Shown piece after piece: positions 52,185-60,174 of a DNA stretch of 64,000 bases. Under the pieces are notes generated by a model. That model was given only the letters and a program-made list of their open reading frames with translations. It had not been told where the DNA came from and did no database searches. A program made the translations under genes and the position numbers. Origin of the DNA: Bordetella parapertussis (lineage in GTDB: Bacteria; Pseudomonadota; Gammaproteobacteria; Burkholderiales; JACQAP01); contig CAMDKM010000006.1 of the NCBI GenBank assembly GCA_945900965.1, positions 1 through 64,000 on the forward strand, read 5' to 3'. The number at the start of each line of letters is the position of its first letter. Position 1 is the first letter of the stretch.

Positions 52185-52841
52185 TCACAAAGGCTTGCCC
52201 GGATCGATGAGTGTGCGCCACATGTGGGCGCTCGGGCTGGAGTCGTTGCCCAAGCCTTCTTTCGGCTGGCGAAAATACCGGCCGATGATGTCGATGAACG
52301 GTTCGATCGACCACTGTTGGTTTTTCTCGAAGCTGTAGTCGTCGTACAGCGTGATCATGCGCGAAGCCATGTACCACTTATGGTTGCGGGCGTATTGGTG
52401 TGCGGCGGCGATGTATTCGGGTGGCTGGTAGCCCTCGCCGAACATGGTGACGTACATCTTGGGGTATTCGAATCCCACCGAGGCGTCCGGATAAAAGCGC
52501 AACGCCTGGTGATAGCGGATCGCCCAGGAGACTTTTTCCGAAACGTAGGGCTCGACCAGTTGCGCGCCCCACCAGCCGTGGTCGGGTCGCACAACGGCAA
52601 GACCGATGTCGTGCAACAGACAGGCCAGCACGGTCTCCTCGTCCATCCCAGCTTTCAGGGCATTGCCTGCACACTGAGTGCAGTGCTGCGCGGCCGCTAT
52701 CGGCAGGCCGAATTTCGGTGTGTTCAATCTGAGCTTGAACATATCCATCAATGTAGGCCGCGCTGGCATGTCCTCGGGCGGGCGGGTGCGTGCAAACGCA
52801 GTACCAATTTCCTGCAGGACTTTTTGCCGCTCTTCACTCAT
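52185..52841 (-). CDS. HD-domain protein, candidate mixed-valent di-iron oxygenase
   Basis: The 218-residue protein has H53 (QHCTQC), H77-D78 (LLHDIGLA), H88 (PDHGW), H111 (RYHQAL) and D167/D168 (LYDDYSF). This H-HD-H-H-D order is the ligand set of HD-type oxygenases such as PhnZ and inositol oxygenase; ordinary HD phosphohydrolases often have fewer ligands. The distances between first and HD histidines (24), and between fourth His and Asp (57), equal those of PhnZ as I recall it. Substrate unknown. It lies alone on the - strand, downstream of a repeat. Confidence 0.75.
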   Translation of the reverse strand: MSEERQKVLQEIGTAFARTRPPEDMPARPTLMDMFKLRLNTPKFGLPIAAAQHCTQCAGNALKAGMDEETVLACLLHDIGLAVVRPDHGWWGAQLVEPYVSEKVSWAIRYHQALRFYPDASVGFEYPKMYVTMFGEGYQPPEYIAAAHQYARNHKWYMASRMITLYDDYSFEKNQQWSIEPFIDIIGRYFRQPKEGLGNDSSPSAHMWRTLIDPGKPL

Positions 52842-53200
52842 CGCTGTCCTCTGGTTGTTTCAACTTTCGGGTTTCAGCCTTGAAAAATAACAGGAAATTC
52901 GGATAAACATACAGTTTTGTTGCTCCGGTTCGTGAATTTATTGCAATGCAAGCGGCATTCTATCGTCCGCGAATTGGTTGATAGCGATTACTCACACGAC
53001 AATCACGCCCAATTAAATACATAAAAAACAGATAGTTATATTTGTTCGCTCAATCGATGGTCGGAGACCTGTTAAAGGCGTGACAGAATGCTTGACAAAA
53101 ATGATGCACAGCAACAAAATGCGTCCAAGGGTTTGGTACGACATCGCTTCGAGATGGGGTGCCCCCGATATTCCCGTCAACCTTTAAGGAGCCAGAACAC
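52842..53200. other. Intergenic regulatory region before phasin
   Basis: This AT-richer 359-bp gap contains TTGCAATGCAA (52941-52951), a palindrome, and the phasin promoter (TTGACA 53092-53097). No gene-like frame is present. TGC/GCA inverted pairs also lie in the promoter spacer (TGCACAGCA, 53105-53113). Confidence 0.5.
53092..53120 (+). promoter_or_regulatory. Phasin promoter
   Basis: TTGACA (53092-53097) and CAAAAT (53115-53120) are separated by 17 nt. The spacer carries TGCACAGCA, an inverted TGC/GCA pair like those bound by PhaR-type repressors. PhaR control is inference. Confidence 0.65.
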
Positions 53201-53722
53201 ATGATGACCGTTAATGAGCAGTTTGCAGCCCAGAACAAAGCTCAAGTCGACAATTTCCTGTCGGCCTTTGGTATCGCCGCCGCCGGTATGGAGAAATTTG
53301 TGGAATTGCAGACCCAGGCCGCCAAAGCGACCTTTGCGGAGGCCGCCCAGCACCTGAAGGCGCTGACCGAAGCCAAGGACGTGCAGGCATTCAGCGAAAT
53401 GAATGCCAAGGTAGCGCAGCCTTCCGCCGAGAAATTCGCGGCGTACTCCCGCAATATCTATTCGATCGTCACCGAAACCGGCGCGAGCTTCAGCAAGCTG
53501 GTTGAAACCCAAGTCGGCGAATTCAACAAGAATCTGGTCACGATCCTGGATCAGGCCGCCAAGAATGCGCCCGCCGGTTCCGAGTCGGCCATTTCTGCTT
53601 TCAAGACCTCGATCGCTGTGGCAAATCAGGCTTACGACGCATTTTCCAAGTCGGCAAAACAAATGACCGAGACCGCTGAAGCGGCCGTCAATTCGACCGC
53701 ATCGCGCAAGAAAGCCGCCTAA
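53201..53722 (+). CDS. phaP: Phasin family protein
   Basis: Phasins coat polyhydroxybutyrate granules. The start at ATG 53201 (or 53204, tandem ATGs) after AAGGAGCC gives 173 residues; the open frame before it is not conserved. The protein is all helical (FLSAFGIAAAGMEKFVELQT, FAEAAQHLKALTEAKDVQAF) with a heptad pattern and a Lys-rich end (STASRKKAA). Related PhaB lies 300 bp on. Confidence 0.9.
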   Translation: MMTVNEQFAAQNKAQVDNFLSAFGIAAAGMEKFVELQTQAAKATFAEAAQHLKALTEAKDVQAFSEMNAKVAQPSAEKFAAYSRNIYSIVTETGASFSKLVETQVGEFNKNLVTILDQAAKNAPAGSESAISAFKTSIAVANQAYDAFSKSAKQMTETAEAAVNSTASRKKAA

Positions 53723-53763
53723 AGAAATTACCCTTCCACGCCGGATAGATGGGCGCGCAAAAG

Positions 53764-53795
53764 GCCTCGGTGAAAACCGGGGCCTTTTTGTTTTG
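53764..53795 (+). terminator. Intrinsic terminator after phasin
   Basis: GGCCTCGG (53764-53771) pairs with CCGGGGCC (53778-53785) with one T-G pair, loop TGAAAA, then TTTTTGTTTT. Confidence 0.85.
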
Positions 53796-53826
53796 GTACT
53801 TCAACGGAGGAATTCCGACGAATGAC

Positions 53827-53991
53827 CCTAAAAACCGCACCACAGAGGCACAGAGACACCGAGAAGAACAATATATCAATCAGTTGTCATGCCAGCAGTG
53901 TTCACCATTTCGGTGAGTGCACGGATAGAAGCAACAATTTGTTTTTTCTCGGTGTTCTCGGAACCTCTGTGGTTCAACTGCTTTTTCTAGG
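53827..53991. repeat. Family A element with defined ends (A11)
   Basis: This copy shows the outer ends: it opens CCTAAAAACCGCACCACAGA and closes with GTTCAACTGCTTTTTCTAGG. Inside are arms CACAGAGGCACAGAGACAC and TCTCGGTGTTCTCGGAACC, and a core GTTCACCATTTCGGTGAG. Total 165 bp, between phaP and phaB. Confidence 0.85.
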
Positions 53992-54021
53992 ATGACAGGG
54001 AACAGGGAGTCCTTTCTTAGA

Positions 54022-54759
54022 CTAGCCCATATGTAACCCACCGTTTAGCGAGAAGTCCGCACCCGTGGCAAACCCCGCCATGTCGGAGGCAATCCAGCCG
54101 ACGATGGAGGCGATTTCTTCCGGGGTCCCAAGGCGCTTGACCGGAATCGTGGCAACGATTTTTTCCAGCACTTCCGGGCGCACGGCCTTGACCATGTCGG
54201 TGCCAATATAGCCGGGCGACACGGTGTTGACCGTAATTCCTTTTGCGGCGACTTCTTGGGCCAACGCCATGGTAAAACCGTGTAGCCCAGCCTTGGCAGT
54301 GGAATAGTTGGTCTGACCGAACTGACCTTTCTGACCGTTGACCGAGGAAATGCTGACGATCCGCCCCCAACCGCGATCAAGCATGTCCTGAATCACCTGG
54401 CGGGTGACGTTGAACAGGCTGTTGAGATTGGTGTTGATCACGGTCTGCCAGTCCTCGCGGCTCATTTTTCTGAACAGGCCGTCCCGAGTCACGCCCGCAT
54501 TGTTGATCAGCACGTCTACCGGACCGTGTTCGGTTTTTACCTTGGCGAAGGCGGCCACGGTCGAGTCCCAGTCGGCCACGTTGCCCACCGAGGTATAAAA
54601 AGTGTATCCCAGTTTTTTCTGCTCCTCGATCCAGCTTACATGGTCGCGAGTCGGCCCGCAGCCGGCGATCACTTTGAACCCATCCGTATGAAGTTTCTGG
54701 CAAATTGAAGTACCGATACCCCCCATTCCGCCAGTGACATAAGCAATCTTCTGTGACAT
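54022..54759 (-). CDS. phaB: Acetoacetyl-CoA reductase
   Basis: The 245-residue SDR starts MSQKIAYVTGGMGGIGTSIC, with NADPH motif TGGMGGIG, NNAG (LINNAGVTRDGLF), catalytic Ser in ISSVNGQKGQFGQTNYS and YSTAK (Tyr/Lys). PhaB reduces acetoacetyl-CoA to (R)-3-hydroxybutyryl-CoA for polyhydroxybutyrate. The SNGQKGQFGQTNYSTAK-like block is characteristic of PhaB. Convergent with phaP. No phaA or phaC is in the window. Confidence 0.92.
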   Translation of the reverse strand: MSQKIAYVTGGMGGIGTSICQKLHTDGFKVIAGCGPTRDHVSWIEEQKKLGYTFYTSVGNVADWDSTVAAFAKVKTEHGPVDVLINNAGVTRDGLFRKMSREDWQTVINTNLNSLFNVTRQVIQDMLDRGWGRIVSISSVNGQKGQFGQTNYSTAKAGLHGFTMALAQEVAAKGITVNTVSPGYIGTDMVKAVRPEVLEKIVATIPVKRLGTPEEIASIVGWIASDMAGFATGADFSLNGGLHMG

Positions 54760-54966
54760 TTTTTTTGCCTCCGTGACATGAAGTGCGATTGGCGTAACGC
54801 CCGACTGAGCCTTACGGTAAGCACCATACTCCCAAGGCACCGTTCGGCGCTACATGACGCCAAACTTCCGATTGGACAGCCCGCTCTCTGAACCGGTTGT
54901 CAGCCGACGGAAAATCTCGGATCATGCCGAGCGTTGTCTAAAATCAATACCGGAGGAAGAGGCACC

Positions 54967-56058
54967 ATGAAAGCGTCAAAGGTTCCATTGTTGTTGGGAT
55001 GCGGGGTGGCACTGGCCACTGTTGTCACCGTGTTGTTCGCCGGGGTCAGGGAGATGCCGGCCAAAAAGGGCAGCGATGCCGATCTGCTCAATCGCGCCAA
55101 GGCGATTTTCCAGCCGTTGCCGGAAAATGCTGCCACGTCCGAGCGTCCTATCACGCCGGAAAAAGTGGCCTTGGGCAGGGCTTTGTTTTTCGAGTCGCGG
55201 GTGTCGACCGACGGCAAACAATCCTGTGGCGAGTGCCATCAGCCCATGTTTTACGGCACCGATGCGCTGCCACGCACGGTAGGCAATAGCGGCAAGGTGC
55301 TGCCCCGCAATGTGCCAACGGTGTTCAACACCGCGTTGCAGTTCAAGCAGCACTATGGCGGCAACCGGATGGATGTCGAGGAACAGGCGCTCAAGGCGCT
55401 GATCAGCCCATTTGCCTACGGCAACAAGGATTACGCCGCTGCGGAAGCCAGACTGCGCGCGATTGCCGGCTATCGTCCGATGTTCGAAAAAGCCTTTCCG
55501 GGTGAAACGGAGCCCGTGACCGCCGAGAACTGGAGCAAGGCGATCGGTGCCTATGAACGGGTGCTGTTGACTCCGGCACCCTTTGACCGTTTTCTGCAAG
55601 GCGACGTAGCCGCATTGAGCCCCCAGGCCAAGCAGGGGCTGGACAAGTTCATGAGCTTCGGCTGCACCGGTTGCCACAGCGGCGTGGTGATGGGCGGGCA
55701 GATGTTTCAGAAATTCGGCATCACCCAGGAGTACTGGACGTTGACCGGGAGCGTGGAAATCGATTTGCTCAAGGGACGCGACAAGGGCAAGTTCCATGAC
55801 TCCAAGGACGAGTCCGATGCCTTCATGTTCAAGGTCCAGCAGTTGCGCAACGTTGCGGTGACGCCGCCGTATTTTCACGATGGTTCCGTGGCGAAGCTGG
55901 AAGACGCTGTGCGCATCATGGCCAAGCTGCAATTGGGGCGCGATCTGAGCGATGGCGAAATCGCCGACATCGTGGCCTTCCTGGAGAGTCTGACCGGCGA
56001 AGTCCCGGCCCAGTTTGCCAGTGTGCCGAGCCTGCCCGTGGCGCCGTACAGGAACTGA
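54967..56058 (+). CDS. ccpA: Di-haem cytochrome c peroxidase
   Basis: The ATG at 54967 (after GGAGGAAGAGGC) gives 363 residues with an N-terminal membrane anchor (PLLLGCGVALATVVTVLFAG). Two haem sites are seen: CGECH (87-91) and CTGCH (233-237). LGRALFFESRVS, VPTVFNTALQ and VAVTPPYFHDGSV are typical. It reduces hydrogen peroxide in the periplasm using cytochrome electrons. The following dehydrogenase gene starts 5 nt after its stop. Confidence 0.9.
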   Translation: MKASKVPLLLGCGVALATVVTVLFAGVREMPAKKGSDADLLNRAKAIFQPLPENAATSERPITPEKVALGRALFFESRVSTDGKQSCGECHQPMFYGTDALPRTVGNSGKVLPRNVPTVFNTALQFKQHYGGNRMDVEEQALKALISPFAYGNKDYAAAEARLRAIAGYRPMFEKAFPGETEPVTAENWSKAIGAYERVLLTPAPFDRFLQGDVAALSPQAKQGLDKFMSFGCTGCHSGVVMGGQMFQKFGITQEYWTLTGSVEIDLLKGRDKGKFHDSKDESDAFMFKVQQLRNVAVTPPYFHDGSVAKLEDAVRIMAKLQLGRDLSDGEIADIVAFLESLTGEVPAQFASVPSLPVAPYRN

Positions 56059-56063
56059 GCGGA

Positions 56064-57122
56064 ATGAAAACTCAAAAAATCGCCGTCATTGCCGGCGATG
56101 GCATCGGCAAGGAAGTCATGCCCGAGGGCGTGCGGGTGGTGGAAGCGGCGGCACGCAAATTTGGCCTGCCGCTGCAGCTCGATCATTTCGGCTGGAATTG
56201 CGACAACTACGACAAACACGGCTGGTGGATGCCGCCGGACTGGCGCGAAAAAATCGGCGCCCACGATTGCATCTACTTTGGCGCCACCGGCTGGCCGGCG
56301 CGCATTCCTGATCATGTTTCCCTGTGGGATTCGCTGATGAAATTCCGCAAGGGATTTGATCAGTACGTCAATCTGCGCCCGGTGCGGTTGATGCCCGGAA
56401 TCGCCTGCCCGCTGGTTGGGCGCAAGGTCGGCGATATCGATTATTACGTGGTGCGGGAAAACACCGAAGGCGAATATTCCTCGGTGGGCGGGCGCATGTT
56501 CGAGGGCACCGAGCGTGAGACGGTGGTCCAGCAATCGACGTTTACCCGCAAGGGCGTGGACCGGATCATGAAATTCGCCTTCGAGCTGGCTACCAAACGG
56601 GCGCGCAAGTCGGTTACCTCCTGCACCAAATCGAACGGTCTGGCGATCATCATGCCCTACTGGGATGAGCGCTTCGCGGCGATGAGCAAGAGTTATCCCG
56701 CCATCAAAACCAGTCAATATCACGTGGATGGCTTGACGATTCAGCTCATCCTCAATCCCCAGCGCTTCGACGTGATCGTGGCCTCCAATCTGTTTGGCGA
56801 CATCATCTCCGACATCGGCCCGGCCACCACCGGAACGATTGGCATCGCGCCCTCGGCCAATATCAATCCGGAGCGCACCGCACCTTCGCTGTTCGAGCCG
56901 GTGCACGGCTCCGCTCCCGATATCTACGGTAAAAAAATCGCCAACCCGATTGGCCAGATCTGGTCCGGCGCGATGATGCTGGAGCACCTCGGACATGCCG
57001 AGGCGGGGGCGGCCATCGTAAAAGCGATCGAAAAGGTGCTGGATGGCGGGCCGCGCACGCCGGATCTCGGCGGCAAAGCCAATACCGAGGACGTCGGCAA
57101 AGCCATCGCCGCGGCACTTTGA
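56064..57122 (+). CDS. ttuC: Tartrate dehydrogenase / D-malate dehydrogenase-type beta-decarboxylase
   Basis: The 352-residue protein belongs to the isocitrate/isopropylmalate dehydrogenase family (KIAVIAGDGIGKEVMPEGVR, YYVVRENTEGEYSSVGGRMF, SNLFGDIISDIGP, NPIGQIWSGAMMLEHLG). The residues after the first helix (GATGWPARIPDHVSLWDSLM) and the ENTEGEYS loop are those of tartrate/D-malate dehydrogenases, not leuB. It oxidises and decarboxylates hydroxy acids with NAD and a divalent metal. It is coupled to the peroxidase gene. Confidence 0.88.
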   Translation: MKTQKIAVIAGDGIGKEVMPEGVRVVEAAARKFGLPLQLDHFGWNCDNYDKHGWWMPPDWREKIGAHDCIYFGATGWPARIPDHVSLWDSLMKFRKGFDQYVNLRPVRLMPGIACPLVGRKVGDIDYYVVRENTEGEYSSVGGRMFEGTERETVVQQSTFTRKGVDRIMKFAFELATKRARKSVTSCTKSNGLAIIMPYWDERFAAMSKSYPAIKTSQYHVDGLTIQLILNPQRFDVIVASNLFGDIISDIGPATTGTIGIAPSANINPERTAPSLFEPVHGSAPDIYGKKIANPIGQIWSGAMMLEHLGHAEAGAAIVKAIEKVLDGGPRTPDLGGKANTEDVGKAIAAAL

Positions 57123-57129
57123 GTTATCG

Positions 57130-57155
57130 GGCCCGGGTCAACTATGACCCGGGCC
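57130..57155. terminator. Perfect 10-bp hairpin between convergent genes
   Basis: GGCCCGGGTC (57130-57139), loop AACTAT, GACCCGGGCC (57146-57155). It sits 7 nt after the ttuC stop and overlaps the end of the - strand gene. No T-run is seen, so it acts at best as a transcript-stabilising or bidirectional end structure. Confidence 0.65.
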
Positions 57156-57728
57156 GGCAGTGTTTGCGCCGCGCAATACCAGCACTCGGACCACGAGCCC
57201 GACGCCGACCACCATCAATACCATTCCGCACCACGCCAGCCACATCACCGGCACCAGGACCCGCGACCGAATTTCCAGCTTCACTCGGCTGATTTCCAGT
57301 GCCGGCCTGCCAACTTCCTCCAGCAGCAGCACGTACCGGCCGGCGTAGGGAACCTCCACGGAATCGATGCGTGCGGCCAATGTGCCGTCGCCACCGATGC
57401 GGAGATTTCGCGTTACTACAGTCGCCTCGCCTTCCAGAACGCTGAACTGATACTGATTGGCCTGCGGACCATCGCCTGAACTGGCTGGTTCGAAAGTGAG
57501 AAGGATTCGATAGCGATTCAGCGCCGGATCAAGGTTCACGGTTTGCGGCTTGTATCCCATTCCACTCCGAAATCTCAGAATTGCGCCATCGGGCAATTTC
57601 CAGCGCTCGGCGCGCTCGCTCAGCACGTATGTTTCGGCTTCGCCTCCGCTCCAGTACTCGCAATAGGCCAGGTAACCGGGGCCCATCAGCAATCCAAGAA
57701 CGATCAGCAGTATGGCCTTGGAATTCAC
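57138..57728 (-). CDS. Membrane protein of unknown function
   Basis: The 196-residue product has an N-terminal helix (AILLIVLGLLMGPGYLAYC), a periplasmic beta-rich part (about 25-155, e.g. LAARIDSVEVPYAGRYVLLL) and a C-terminal helix (WLAWCGMVLMVVGVGLVVRV). No family is recognised. Its end overlaps a strong hairpin shared with the convergent ttuC gene. Confidence 0.6.
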   Translation of the reverse strand: MNSKAILLIVLGLLMGPGYLAYCEYWSGGEAETYVLSERAERWKLPDGAILRFRSGMGYKPQTVNLDPALNRYRILLTFEPASSGDGPQANQYQFSVLEGEATVVTRNLRIGGDGTLAARIDSVEVPYAGRYVLLLEEVGRPALEISRVKLEIRSRVLVPVMWLAWCGMVLMVVGVGLVVRVLVLRGANTAGPGHS

Positions 57729-57993
57729 GTACTCATGTCCTATTCAATGTTTCAGGTTGGTGCGTGAATCGATTGGCTGCACGGATTCGGTGCGGGGAGA
57801 GATATTGTCGCTTGGCGCAAGACATGGATTAAACTAGGTTATCGCTGAAGAGCCGGATGGCATGGCGATTGCGATGACGCAAGGCCGGCTGAAGGCGATA
57901 CTGGCAAGCAATACAAACGAAGCGACGAGGCGGACGGGCACGTCTGCAAGCGTCCTGAAACCCGAACCGAAGTATTCATTTAAAGAGGCAACC

Positions 57994-59160
57994 ATGACCC
58001 GAAAAACAATTCGATTGTCTGTCGGCGCTTTGCTGACGGGAGTATTTCTTAGCAGCACGGCCGTCTTGGGCGAGGACGTCATCAGGATAGGAATCCCCGT
58101 GGGGTTGAGCGGTGCGAACAGTGTAGTGGCTCCCTCGGTCGTGCAATCGGCCGAACTCGCGGCCGAAGAGATCAATGCCAAGGGCGGCATTCTCGGCAAA
58201 AAAGTAGTGCTGGAAGTGGCCGACGATGGCAGCGGCGCCGCCGGGGCGCAAAAAGCCTTCGACTCGCTGATCTTCCAGAAGAAGGTGAACGTGTTGATCT
58301 CCATGGAAACCAGCGCGGCGCGCAATGCCGGATTGCCGATCGTCACGCGCGGCAAGACACCCTTCATTTATACCTCGTTCTACGAAGGCCGTTCCTGCAA
58401 CAAGTATCTCTACGTCAATGCCTGGGTGCCGGATCAGCAGGTGGCGCCGATCGTCGATTATTTTGCCAAGAATTACAAGGCCAAGACCTTTTTTCTGGTC
58501 GGCAGCGATTATGCGTTCGGGCGCGGCATGCTCGAATTCACCCGTGGCTACATCCAGAAAACCGGCGGCAAAGTGCTCGGCGAAGAATACCTGCCGATGG
58601 ACGGCTCGGACTGGACGTCGATCATCAGCAAGTTGAAATCTTCCGGCGCGGAAGCCCTCATCACCTCGACGGCCGGCGGTGCGCCGAATGTCACGCTGAC
58701 CAAGCAGTTGCGCGCGGCCGGCGTGAAAATTCCCTACGGCAATCTGGCGGTGGATGAAGGCACGGCTAAAAGCATGGGCTCAGATGCCGACGGGATCTTC
58801 ATTTCGGGTTCTTACTTCACCAACATCGATTCGCCGAAGAACAAGGAGTTTCTGGCGGCAATGCAGAAGAAATTCGGCGCCAACCTGAAAACGCCAAACG
58901 ACTTGTCCGTTCCCCAGTACGAAGGCGTGTACGCCTACAAGCTGGCGGTGGAAAAGGCTGGCTCGACCGATGCCGACAAGGTGATTGCCGCATTGGCGGA
59001 GGTATCTTTCGAGGGTCCGCGCGGCGTGATCAAGATGAACAAACAGCGCCACGCCCCGTTGACCATGTACCTTGGCCAGGTGCAGAAGGACGGCAACGTA
59101 AAAATGCTCGCAACCTTCAAGGACGTCGATCCCGGCGATCAGTGTCCGAATCTGAAATAA
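57994..59160 (+). CDS. Branched-chain/amide-type ABC transporter binding protein
   Basis: The start at MTRKTIRLSVGALLTGVFLS (AAAGAGGCAACC upstream) gives 388 residues with a Sec signal; the open frame back to 57862 is not conserved. Core: DVIRIGIPVGLSGANSVVAP and AAEEINAKGGILGKKVVLEV. It is first in a second Liv-type operon that also encodes a permease-ATPase fusion. Neighbouring DUF1028 and AtzG-like genes suggest an amide or peptide ligand. Confidence 0.88.
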   Translation: MTRKTIRLSVGALLTGVFLSSTAVLGEDVIRIGIPVGLSGANSVVAPSVVQSAELAAEEINAKGGILGKKVVLEVADDGSGAAGAQKAFDSLIFQKKVNVLISMETSAARNAGLPIVTRGKTPFIYTSFYEGRSCNKYLYVNAWVPDQQVAPIVDYFAKNYKAKTFFLVGSDYAFGRGMLEFTRGYIQKTGGKVLGEEYLPMDGSDWTSIISKLKSSGAEALITSTAGGAPNVTLTKQLRAAGVKIPYGNLAVDEGTAKSMGSDADGIFISGSYFTNIDSPKNKEFLAAMQKKFGANLKTPNDLSVPQYEGVYAYKLAVEKAGSTDADKVIAALAEVSFEGPRGVIKMNKQRHAPLTMYLGQVQKDGNVKMLATFKDVDPGDQCPNLK

Positions 59161-59162
59161 AC

Positions 59163-59335
59163 GTGAGGCGCGAGGAGTGAGGAGTGAGGGGTAAGGAGTG
59201 AAAGGCGTCATACCAGTGTGAGGGGCGTGGGAATCGGACTGCCGCGCCGTTGAGGGCGACGTTTTGTTTTTCACCCTTCACCCTTCACGCATTCCCCCTT
59301 CATTTCTCGCCCCTCGTTCCTCGTCCCTCGACCCT
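59163..59335. repeat. Family B dispersed repeat, large copy (B5)
   Basis: Left arm AGGAGTGAGGAGTGAGGGG (7-bp units), an inner CCGCGCCGTTGAGGGCG, then right arm TCACCCTTCACCCTTCACG, CATTCCCCCTTCATTTC and CTCGTTCCTCGTCCCTCG. It fills the gap between binding protein and permease. Confidence 0.7.
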
Positions 59336-59340
59336 GAATC

Positions 59341-60174
59341 GTGTCCACGATTCTCGACATTATCACCACCGCCGCGATCCTCTACGGCGTCGCGGCGGGG
59401 TTGTTGATCATCTTTGGTGTCATGAAGATCATCAACTTCGCCCATGGCGGTTTTTTGACCATCGGTGGTTATTCCGCGTTGTTGATTACCAATCTCGGCT
59501 TAAACCCCTGGTGGTCAGTGCCCTGCGCATTTGTCATCGGCGTGGTGTGCGGGATGATCATCGAGCGGCTGGTCATGAAACCGCTGTACGCGCGTCCGCT
59601 GGACGCGATACTGGCCACCTGGGGGCTGGGCATCATCATCGGTCAACTGATCACGCTGGCCTTTGGGCGTGAAGTGCAGTTTGTCCAGAGCCCGGTCACG
59701 GGGACCATTGATTTGCTGGACGGCTCGTATTCCCTGTACCGGCTTTTGCTGGTCGGGTTCGCCTTTGCCGTGGCGCTGGTATTGGCTGTGATTCTCAACG
59801 GCACGCGTCTGGGCCTCGTCACGCGGGCAGTCATCATGAACGAGAATCTGGCGCGCGGGCTGGGGATCAACAGCGGCCTGGTGCGTTTTGCGACCTTTTC
59901 CCTTGGGGCGGGGCTCGCCAGTCTGGCCGGTGCCTTGATCACGCCGCTGTCGAGCGTGGATCCGGCAATGGGGGTGCCCTGGCTGATCAATGCTTTCATG
60001 CTGGTGATGGTATCCGGTGTGTCGCTCGTGAGTCTGGCGGTGGCCTGCTTGGTGCTCGGCGGTGCGCAGGTGTTGGTGAGCTCTTGGGGCAATCCCATTC
60101 TCGGCGGACTTACCATCGTGGTGCTGGCCGCCGTGGTGCTTCGGCTGCGGCCGCAAGGGTTTGGCCGTGGCTGA
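59341..60174 (+). CDS. Liv-type ABC transporter permease (LivH family)
   Basis: The 277-residue protein starts at a GTG (59341). Motifs AGLLIIFGVMKIINFAHGGF, GMIIERLVMKPLYARP and LGLVTRAVIMNENLARGLGI are typical. Eight helices. It overlaps the permease-ATPase fusion by 8 nt if that starts at GTG 60167. Confidence 0.88.
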   Translation: MSTILDIITTAAILYGVAAGLLIIFGVMKIINFAHGGFLTIGGYSALLITNLGLNPWWSVPCAFVIGVVCGMIIERLVMKPLYARPLDAILATWGLGIIIGQLITLAFGREVQFVQSPVTGTIDLLDGSYSLYRLLLVGFAFAVALVLAVILNGTRLGLVTRAVIMNENLARGLGINSGLVRFATFSLGAGLASLAGALITPLSSVDPAMGVPWLINAFMLVMVSGVSLVSLAVACLVLGGAQVLVSSWGNPILGGLTIVVLAAVVLRLRPQGFGRG

